Below, one piece after another: positions 19,833-25,171 of a DNA stretch of 25,171 bases. Location of the stretch: the IMG/VR virus record IMGVR_UViG_3300027973_000209, positions 1-25,171 of that record. The stretch is one strand, 5' to 3'. Numbering within the stretch: position 1 is the stretch's first letter; the number at the start of each line of letters is the position of its first letter. Both the position numbers and the translations under genes were made by a program. The stretch is from a virus. Under the pieces are notes generated by a model, which was given only the letters and a program-made list of their open reading frames with translations, did not search any database and was not told the origin of the DNA.

Positions 19833-20299
19833 AACAAATGCCATTTGTCCTTCTAGTTGTTGGTGCGGCCGCATTGCTTGGACTTAACCACGAGTACCAG
19901 GCAATCAAAGCACGACTCGCAATCACACAAGCCAAAGTTGACGCACTCGCAGACGAAACAAACGCAACGGTCGAGATACTTGGTGCGGCGATTCAAGACC
20001 TGCGAGACGTTTTTGCGAAGTTATCGTCTGACGATAAACCATCTTTAGATCAGTATAAACCAACAATCAAGCCTCGCATTGTCATGCATTCGGGTGAAGG
20101 TTGTGCGCCTTGCGAAAAATGGAAAAAAGAAGCGAAGCAAGTCTGGGAAGATATTGGCTGGCAGGTCGATGTGGTTGAAGAAACGCAATCAACCCGCTTC
20201 TGGCCTTGGTTTGAAGTCTACGATTCAGACGGTAAGTATTTTGAAGTGGATGGTGCATTGACTAAAGACTCATTCGAGAAAGCCAAGCAAGCGAAATGA
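19829..20299 (+). CDS. membrane-anchored thioredoxin-like protein
   Basis: 156 residues. A hydrophobic N-terminal anchor (about 4-20) is followed by a coiled-coil region (about 22-66) and a thioredoxin-like domain with CAPC (Cys92-Cys95) after the strand RIVMHSGEG. The later RFWPWFEVY probably holds the cis-Pro. This order suggests a redox protein held at the membrane with its CxxC facing the periplasm or cytoplasm. It might keep the neighbouring cysteine peptidase active or form disulfides in virion proteins; this is inference from order. The start overlaps the peptidase stop (ATGA). Confidence 0.75.
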   Translation: MKQMPFVLLVVGAAALLGLNHEYQAIKARLAITQAKVDALADETNATVEILGAAIQDLRDVFAKLSSDDKPSLDQYKPTIKPRIVMHSGEGCAPCEKWKKEAKQVWEDIGWQVDVVEETQSTRFWPWFEVYDSDGKYFEVDGALTKDSFEKAKQAK

Positions 20300-20604
20300 G
20301 CAGCGAAGCAAACGGTCTTACAGGGTGGGTACTAGCAGGCATAGGAGCTATCGTGTCAACACTTTTGACTGGCGTTGTAACGTTGTTTCGCATGCGAGAA
20401 AGCGAGAACACAGCAGCGATTGCGAAGCTGGAGAAAAGCCTGTCTGAAGTCAGCAGCAAGGCGGACAAGTGCGAAGAGGATCGTCACGTTTTGTTTACGT
20501 CTTGCGAAGTGTTGAAAATCAAGTTGGAAGTGCTTGAAAAGCGTATCAGTTCCATCGATACCAACGGGACAGACTTTGCACGAAAGCACGAGGGCAACCG
20601 ATGA
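20296..20604 (+). CDS. small membrane protein with coiled coil
   Basis: 102 residues. One membrane segment (about 9-30, TGWVLAGIGAIVSTLLTGVVTLF) followed by a long charged helix (ESENTAAIAKLEKSLSEVSSKA) that is a typical coiled coil, with two Cys between. This layout occurs in phage lysis or holin-associated proteins, and in tail proteins. Coupled by ATGA at both ends (20296 and 20601), so it is translated with the thioredoxin-like protein and the next gene. Confidence 0.65.
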   Translation: MSSEANGLTGWVLAGIGAIVSTLLTGVVTLFRMRESENTAAIAKLEKSLSEVSSKADKCEEDRHVLFTSCEVLKIKLEVLEKRISSIDTNGTDFARKHEGNR

Positions 20605-20969
20605 GTGCAGCAGTACGAAACCTATACATCGAACAGGGTGCAGACTGGGCTGAAGACTTCCAAATCTTGGACGAGAACGGAGTTGCTGACGACCTGACCG
20701 GATGCACCATCGAAGGTAAAGCACGAGACGGCGAGTTACGCACTTCAGCCGTTGTTTTTTCGTTTACATTCGTGGTCAATACGAGTGAAGACAGGATCTA
20801 CGTTACAGTTCCTAAAGCCACAACGACAGCCATTACAACGCTTGGAGCAAAGCCAACCGACAAAGCATCGACGTACTACTATGACTACGAGTTAACTCGG
20901 CCTGGTGGACTGACTGAACGCATCCAAGAGGGCAAAGTGCTGATGAGTCGGGAGATTACTCGATCATGA
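20601..20969 (+). CDS. phage tail/baseplate-associated beta protein
   Basis: 122 residues with the order: QGADWAEDFQILDENGVADDLTGCTIEGKARD, strands, TYYYDYELTRPGGLTERIQEGKVLMSREITRS. The pattern (QG-x-D/T-x-x-x-x-F, D-L-T-G-x-x-x-x-x-x-R, YDLELT, R-x-x-x-G-x-V-x-x-S-x-x-x-T) is common in small virion proteins just before tail fibre genes. It is likely a beta-sandwich linking baseplate and fibre. It overlaps its neighbours by ATGA. Confidence 0.75.
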   Translation: MSAAVRNLYIEQGADWAEDFQILDENGVADDLTGCTIEGKARDGELRTSAVVFSFTFVVNTSEDRIYVTVPKATTTAITTLGAKPTDKASTYYYDYELTRPGGLTERIQEGKVLMSREITRS

Positions 20970-22138
20970 CATCGTACACATTACAGGTACAACCTCGTGC
21001 TAGCTACACAATCGAGTATTCGAACGAACGAGGGCCACAGGGACCAACCGGCCCTGCTGGTGCAACAACCACAGACGCTAGTTTGCTTGTCTCCGGCACT
21101 TTAGCAGACGCTCGATTGTCGTCGAATGTTTTGCTAGTTTCTGGCAACCTTGCGGGTCTTGCAAGTGCAGCAACTTCAAGGACGAATCTAGGGCTAGGTA
21201 CTGGTGACAGTCCTTCATTCGTTGGCTTGACCGTCACCGGCACAGGCACGCTCCAACTCCCCAGCGGCACAACCGCCCAACGTGTGGCATCGCAGGGGAT
21301 TCGGTGGAACACGACAGATAGTAGGCATGAGTTTTACACGGGATCGACTTGGTACAACCATGCTCGATTGACAGGCGATACGTTTACGGGCGCAGTTGGA
21401 GTATCAGCCAACGGCGCAGCTTCAGCACCAGCAACAACACTTACCGGGACTTGGTTCACTGGTGGCACAGCAACCACCACAAAGCCACAATTGCTCGTTG
21501 AGCCAACTGGCACAACTTCGACAAACTGGAGCACAAGCGGAACCGGATTGGGGATTAACGCAGCGAGTGGGTTTGGTGGCGACCTGATAAACGCGCAAAT
21601 TGCAAGCTCAAATATATTTCGAGTATCTAGCGGAAGTGTAGTAAGTGCGTCTTTCTTTCGAGACTCCGGCAACCAAGCTAATTACTTCGGCGGGGGCATC
21701 AACGCACGCAATACTTGGCTTGTCGCGTATTCAAACGACGGAACAGATTTTGGTACGAAAGATTTATCTTACAGCCGTAATGCCGCTGGTGTGTTACAAA
21801 TTGGCAACGGTACTGCTAACGCTTCTGGAAGCCTACTGCTGACCAACCTAACAGCTTCGGGCAACCTAATTTGCTCGACAGTCGGCATGGGGTTGCAGGT
21901 AAAGACAGGCACAGGAGCAAAAGCAGGCAACGCAACTTTAGTAGCCGGTACTGTTACAGTTACCAACACAACGGTTACAGCTAACACGGTAATTTATTTA
22001 ACTCGTAAGACTGCTAGTGGAACAATCGGTACATCCCTTTCGTACACGGTGTCGGCTGGAGCGTCATTCACAATCAACTCACAATCAATACTAGAAACCA
22101 GCGTGATTAGTTACTTTCTGGTAGAGGTAAACCCATAA
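20966..22138 (+). CDS. tail fibre protein
   Basis: 390 residues. A collagen-like GPQGPTGPAG follows a short N-terminal region, then many Ser/Thr/Gly-rich repeat strands, as in trimeric fibres, with GDTFTGAVGVSANG resembling tail-fibre repeats. The C-terminal part (from about 312: KTGTGAKAGNATLVAGTVTVTNT, TASGTIGTSLSYTVSAGASFTI, YFLVEVNP) is a known recurring beta tip domain at the ends of phage tail fibres. It probably recognises the host surface. Start and stop overlap the neighbours (ATGA and TAATG). Confidence 0.88.
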   Translation: MTSYTLQVQPRASYTIEYSNERGPQGPTGPAGATTTDASLLVSGTLADARLSSNVLLVSGNLAGLASAATSRTNLGLGTGDSPSFVGLTVTGTGTLQLPSGTTAQRVASQGIRWNTTDSRHEFYTGSTWYNHARLTGDTFTGAVGVSANGAASAPATTLTGTWFTGGTATTTKPQLLVEPTGTTSTNWSTSGTGLGINAASGFGGDLINAQIASSNIFRVSSGSVVSASFFRDSGNQANYFGGGINARNTWLVAYSNDGTDFGTKDLSYSRNAAGVLQIGNGTANASGSLLLTNLTASGNLICSTVGMGLQVKTGTGAKAGNATLVAGTVTVTNTTVTANTVIYLTRKTASGTIGTSLSYTVSAGASFTINSQSILETSVISYFLVEVNP

Positions 22139-22770
22139 TGACAAATGAAGATTTTCTGTTATCTCTCAACAATGCACAGCAAGCACACTTCAATAGCTGG
22201 ATGCAGTCGATTCGTGCTGAATACCAAGCTCAGTACAATACCAATTCTGCGAATTTAGTTGCTGCAAAAGCAGAACAGATCCAAGCACTAGAAACGGCAC
22301 TAGCTACCAAGACGACCGAGCTTGCAACGGTCCAATCAGACTTGTCGGTCAAAACAACCGAACTTGCTGCTTCGAGTGACGCATTGACTCTTGTAAACAC
22401 TAGCTTGGAGACAGCAAACAATTTGATTGGTGCAGAAAAAGCAAAAGTAGCTGCACTAGAAATAGAAGTTACTAAGCTAACTGCAATTCGTCAGTACAAC
22501 CACCGCTGGACTACACCAGACTACTTTATCAATCGATTTACTGCTCACGAAGCAAAAGCATTCTATTCTTCTAATGATCCAATAATCGTTGGTGGAAGAA
22601 AACTGCTTGAAGAATATGAGCAAGCTGATCCACCCTACCACGTTGACCTCGACGATGCTCAAGTCCAAGGCTTGACAGGATACATGGTTCAACTAGGTAT
22701 GATGACGATGGAACGGAGAACTCAAGTGCTGAGCGATGTATCGGCACAGGAGGCATTCTACCCACAATGA
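22138..22770 (+). CDS. coiled-coil protein, possible fibre accessory or chaperone
   Basis: 210 residues. About residues 35-118 form a long coiled coil with repeated TTELA...SDLS units (AKAEQIQALETALATKT, TTELATVQSDLSVKTTEL). A C-terminal globular part contains HRWTTPDYFINRF and LLEEYEQADPPYHVDLDD. It starts inside the tail fibre stop (TAATG), a usual place for a tail fibre assembly chaperone or an attached fibre protein; neither is proven. Confidence 0.65.
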   Translation: MTNEDFLLSLNNAQQAHFNSWMQSIRAEYQAQYNTNSANLVAAKAEQIQALETALATKTTELATVQSDLSVKTTELAASSDALTLVNTSLETANNLIGAEKAKVAALEIEVTKLTAIRQYNHRWTTPDYFINRFTAHEAKAFYSSNDPIIVGGRKLLEEYEQADPPYHVDLDDAQVQGLTGYMVQLGMMTMERRTQVLSDVSAQEAFYPQ

Positions 22771-22964
22771 ACACTGTCCTCGTCGCAATTAGTTGTTTGT
22801 GTAATGCTTTGCTGCTTGGGAAGCGTTACGAGATGCTGTCCAGTCGATCCTACCGATGCAATTGGCTTGCAATGATTGCGATACTTGATACAATGTTTGG
22901 CAAAGGGCACTGCCAGCAGTGTTATCAATTTGAACTAGATCATTTCGATGGAATCCAGGACTAG
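22767..22964 (+). CDS. small Cys-rich hypothetical protein
   Basis: 65 residues. The hydrophobic N-terminus (MNTVLVAISCLCNALLLG) could be a membrane or signal segment, and CQQC lies near residues 49-52. It starts in the stop of the preceding gene (ATGA). Family not recognised. Confidence 0.5.
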   Translation: MNTVLVAISCLCNALLLGKRYEMLSSRSYRCNWLAMIAILDTMFGKGHCQQCYQFELDHFDGIQD

Positions 22965-22976
22965 CCCACAAAAACT

Positions 22977-23165
22977 ATGAACATTTCAGACCTATCCGCT
23001 ACTGAACTCGAAGCCCTTGCTTTCCGCCAAATTTGTGCAAGGGACCAAGCCAACCAAAATCTACAAGTCATCGTAGATGAACTTGCTAAGCGGTCTAAGG
23101 CCGCTCCAGAATCCACAACACCGGAATCGCCGGAAACACCTGATGCCGTCCAAACTAGCCTTTGA
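22977..23165 (+). CDS. small hypothetical protein
   Basis: 62 residues: a helical part (MNISDLSATELEALAFRQICARDQANQNLQVIVDELAKR) and a Pro/Glu/Thr-rich tail. The helical part resembles small phage proteins of unknown role. It overlaps the following FkbM gene by 23 bases. Confidence 0.55.
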   Translation: MNISDLSATELEALAFRQICARDQANQNLQVIVDELAKRSKAAPESTTPESPETPDAVQTSL

Positions 23166-23760
23166 CATAGGTGCCAACGTAGGCACCAAAACCCAGGAAC
23201 TCCTAGCCGCTGGCTACGATCAAGTAGTAGCGGTGGAACCGCTCTGTGAGAACAAGTATCCAGCGGACCCAAGAGTGATTTGGGTCAAATCGCTGGTTTC
23301 TAATTCGACAGAACCTAGGCAGATATTCCCCGCAGGAACCGTATCCACAGTTGAGCGGGACTTTATGGAAGGTAGATTCAAGGGCTTCACATGGGGTTCC
23401 CCCATCACTTGCCAAGCAACTACAATCTCGAATCTGATTGACGCTTACGGCGTTCCAGATTACATCAAGACTGATGTAGAGGGCCATGAGCTTAGCGTAT
23501 TGCAAGGTATACCTAGCCCCAGTCTAGTGCCTCTTATATCGTTTGAGTGGTGTTCTGAGTTCAAATCCGGTGCCCTAGCGTGCGTTTCGCACTTGGGGGC
23601 CTTGGGCTATCGGCAATTTGCTGTACAATTGGGCGATGAGGGCGTTAGCCCTCCCGAGCAATTGTACGATGTGGCTGGTGTGGCTGAGCATCTAGGCAAT
23701 CTTTGCAATGAATACAAGCTACCTTGGGGTCAAATTTGGACAGCTTTAACACCGATTTGA
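23143..23760 (+). CDS. FkbM family methyltransferase
   Basis: 205 residues. FDIGANVGTKT near residues 7-17 is the SAM-binding motif I of the FkbM family, VVAVEP is the following acidic strand, and YIKTDVEGHELSVLQG the family's typical D-V-E-G-x-E motif. FkbM enzymes are O-methyltransferases acting on small molecules, sugars or glycans. In a phage it could modify a glycan, a host surface sugar or a virion component. The ATG at 23143 is where the conserved sequence begins; a longer frame from 23077 is unlikely. Located between the tail fibre block and the terminase-like gene. Confidence 0.82.
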   Translation: MPSKLAFDIGANVGTKTQELLAAGYDQVVAVEPLCENKYPADPRVIWVKSLVSNSTEPRQIFPAGTVSTVERDFMEGRFKGFTWGSPITCQATTISNLIDAYGVPDYIKTDVEGHELSVLQGIPSPSLVPLISFEWCSEFKSGALACVSHLGALGYRQFAVQLGDEGVSPPEQLYDVAGVAEHLGNLCNEYKLPWGQIWTALTPI

Positions 23761-24485
23761 TATGGCAAGCCTATCGGCTTGTCCTACGTTATGGGCTATC
23801 AGATCCAAAGCCAATCTACACCGAACTCGGAATATCCGAGTCTCAATTTACTGAGCTACAGAAAACTAAACCCAGTTTCCAAAAAGCTATTGCAGCCGCC
23901 GAAGCCGATAGGCTTCCTGCTGTATTTGCCGACTTGTCTGATGAATCCAAACAGTTGTGGGCCACCCTAACCGACCGCGAAGCGTTCCTCGATGCCAAGC
24001 AAGCCGCCTTGCTCGCCGTAAGCGAGGGGGGAAAGCGAGAGCAACAGAAGCTATTGATCTACGGGCTAGTTGAATCACATTTCGATGTCAATTCGGCCCT
24101 CAAGGCCCTCAAGATTCCACTGAAAACCTTCCGCAATTGGGTCGCGGACGACCCCGAGTTTGCGGAAATGATTTCCGAAGTCCAGGACCAGAAGAAACAG
24201 TTCATAGAATCGAGATTGTTTAAGCTGATTGCTATGGGCTCGGAACGAGCCACTATCTTCGGTGCAGAACGCTTGTTGAAAGAGTACAGTGCTAAGGTAG
24301 AACACACGGGGCAAATAGACCACAACCATCAGCACAATACAGGGCTTGACCTGTCCAAGTTGCCGGTAGAAGTCCGATCCCAGATATTCGAGATTCTAGC
24401 TTCCAGCAACCTAATCGACCAAGACGGACTACTAGCCCCGACCCCCACCGCGTTAGACGCGGTAGAGGTCAAGAGGCTGACATAG
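23736..24485 (+). CDS. terminase small subunit-like DNA-binding protein
   Basis: About 249 residues. The N-terminal half holds helix-rich repeats (IYTELGISESQFTELQKTKPSFQKA), then VNSALKALKIPLKTFRNWVADDPEFAEMI, a homeodomain-like HTH as in small terminase subunits, followed by a helix and GAERLLKEYS. It is expected to bind the packaging site and bring in the large terminase. The start is uncertain: TTG at 23736 with GGGG six bases upstream, TTG at 23724, or TTG at 23757 overlapping the FkbM stop. No large terminase follows in the window; the next genes are on the minus strand. Confidence 0.72.
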   Translation: MDSFNTDLIWQAYRLVLRYGLSDPKPIYTELGISESQFTELQKTKPSFQKAIAAAEADRLPAVFADLSDESKQLWATLTDREAFLDAKQAALLAVSEGGKREQQKLLIYGLVESHFDVNSALKALKIPLKTFRNWVADDPEFAEMISEVQDQKKQFIESRLFKLIAMGSERATIFGAERLLKEYSAKVEHTGQIDHNHQHNTGLDLSKLPVEVRSQIFEILASSNLIDQDGLLAPTPTALDAVEVKRLT

Positions 24486-24502
24486 TTTGCATTTGCTAGT
24501 TG

Positions 24503-24802
24503 TTACAGAATCTCAATCTCGTTGATTTCAAAGCCGCCGTGAATGTTCTGTTCGACTAGATAGTGTCTCCAGTCTACTTTGCACACAAACTTGGCATTGT
24601 CCTCTAGTGCTTCCTTGAGGGCGTTACACGCCTTGACGTGTTCATCAGCCGCCGCACGAAAGGCGGCATCTGCCCGCAAATAGCGGCCAATAGCGAGCGA
24701 TTGCTCGATCCGTACATCGAGCCCCTTTTGCTCGTTGCTAGGTCTGGGTTCTTTCGCCGGTGCGTCCGATGGGACGTTGGGTGTTTGGTTCTCTAGTTCC
24801 AT
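24503..24802 (-). CDS. hypothetical protein
   Basis: 99 residues. A polar, Pro-rich N-terminus (MELENQTPNVPSDAPAKEPRP), then helices (RIEQSLAIGRYLRADAAFRAAADEHVKACNALKEALED) and a C-terminal part with CKVDWRHYLVEQNIHG. No family recognised. It lies tail to tail with the terminase-like gene, and its start overlaps the stop of the upstream minus-strand gene by ten bases, so the two are probably co-transcribed. Confidence 0.6.
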   Translation of the reverse strand: MELENQTPNVPSDAPAKEPRPSNEQKGLDVRIEQSLAIGRYLRADAAFRAAADEHVKACNALKEALEDNAKFVCKVDWRHYLVEQNIHGGFEINEIEIL

Positions 24803-25095
24803 TTTGCTCGTTCCTTTGATTTTCTCTGTAGTCTACGTTCTCTCTTGATCTCTAAACGACGTTGTTTAGGTATCTTGTTCTCTTTGTCGTTGTGGATCAC
24901 TGTAACGATCATTGCCGTAGCAATCCCAATCCGCTTACAGACCCAAATGTACAGGAATTCCTTGACGTGGAACTCCTGCCCAATGTCTACCCGCTCTATT
25001 TGTCGCATAATGCGATCCTTGGGCGGGTTCCCCGCCTCTCGCTCTATAGCACGCGATACCGCGTGTTCGGACCAGACTACAACACACGGTAGCAT
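24793..25095 (-). CDS. hypothetical basic protein
   Basis: 100 residues starting MLPCVVVWSEHAVSRAIEREAG. SEHAVSRAIER followed by IERVDIGQEFHVKEFLYIWVCKRIGIATAMIVTVI is faintly like DUF4258 or other small RelE-like barrels, but not enough to name. The C-terminus is very basic (KQRRLEIKRERRLQRKSKERAKW), suggesting nucleic-acid contact. The ATG at 25095 is preferred over a TTG at 25128. GGAAAG lies eleven bases upstream. Confidence 0.6.
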   Translation of the reverse strand: MLPCVVVWSEHAVSRAIEREAGNPPKDRIMRQIERVDIGQEFHVKEFLYIWVCKRIGIATAMIVTVIHNDKENKIPKQRRLEIKRERRLQRKSKERAKWN

Positions 25096-25097
25096 GG

Positions 25098-25154
25098 TTA
25101 GCGGATCTTTCCAAGTGCGAGGATACAAAGTAGTAGAATGATTCCGATTGACAT
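25098..25154 (-). CDS. possible 18-residue hydrophobic peptide
   Basis: MSIGIILLLCILALGKIR on the minus strand, just upstream of the gene at 25095 and with only two bases between its stop and that gene's ATG. One membrane helix with a basic end. Leaderless small membrane peptides exist in phages, and the start resembles DUF3309-type peptides, but it could equally be chance or a short leader. Confidence 0.22.
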   Translation of the reverse strand: MSIGIILLLCILALGKIR

Positions 25155-25171
25155 GATTGTTTGCTTTCGTT

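Noticed and set aside
1-25171. CRISPR arrays
   Set aside because: No regularly spaced direct repeats of 25-40 bases were seen; the repeated units found are attC sites and iterons.

Overview
This window reads as about 25 kb of a temperate, tailed-phage (or prophage) genome. Most genes are short, tightly packed and translationally coupled through ATGA, GTGA, TTGA or TAATG overlaps. It carries a tyrosine integrase and excisionase, a phage replication set, tail fibre genes and a small terminase-like protein. The host is probably a planctomycete of the Rhodopirellula/Pirellula kind. That is an inference from remembered families (the two proteins at 45-769, the CxxC/CHxxC regulators, the integrase type) and was not tested by a search.

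Layout. (1) 1-769, plus strand: the end of an upstream gene and two coupled unknown proteins. (2) 1021-4310: an array of five gene cassettes separated by five attC recombination sites of 89-91 bp, the hallmark of integrons. The cassettes carry a cytosine-C5 methyltransferase, a beta-class amino methyltransferase, a GIY-YIG nuclease and two unknown proteins, all on the minus strand and so downstream of the minus-strand integrase. (3) 4305-5635: integrase and excisionase. (4) 5901-6910: a small gene and a divergent pair of paralogous CxxC/CHxxC proteins around a shared intergenic region with inverted repeats, probably the genetic switch. (5) 7084-9126: an early operon of small proteins, including a 32-residue Tyr-Gly repeat peptide and a CsrA homologue with a GGA-rich leader. 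(6) 9211-16720: replication and recombination genes: a RecA-like ATPase, a DUF669 protein, an SF2 helicase, a DUF3820/J-domain fusion, a primase-polymerase/helicase, an iteron-like inverted repeat (candidate origin), a RusA resolvase split over two frames, and a small HTH protein. (7) 16795-22964: a metallophosphoesterase, small membrane proteins (holin-like), a papain-like cysteine peptidase, a membrane-anchored thioredoxin-like protein, then tail fibre genes. (8) 22977-24485: a FkbM methyltransferase and a small terminase-like protein, then minus-strand small genes to the window end.

The strongest result is the cassette array. Each attC shows two extrahelical bases (G and A, six bases apart) on the same arm, and each R'' core is complementary, with at most one mismatch, to the core at the start of its own cassette. 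There is no integron integrase (IntI) in the window, so this is a CALIN-like array sitting at the stop codon of a phage integrase. The attC polarity is opposite to the direction of the genes, and three genes appear to start inside the attC variable loop. Other notable signals are tRNA-like minihelices between operon genes, two reading frames used in the dcm region, and the RusA frame break.
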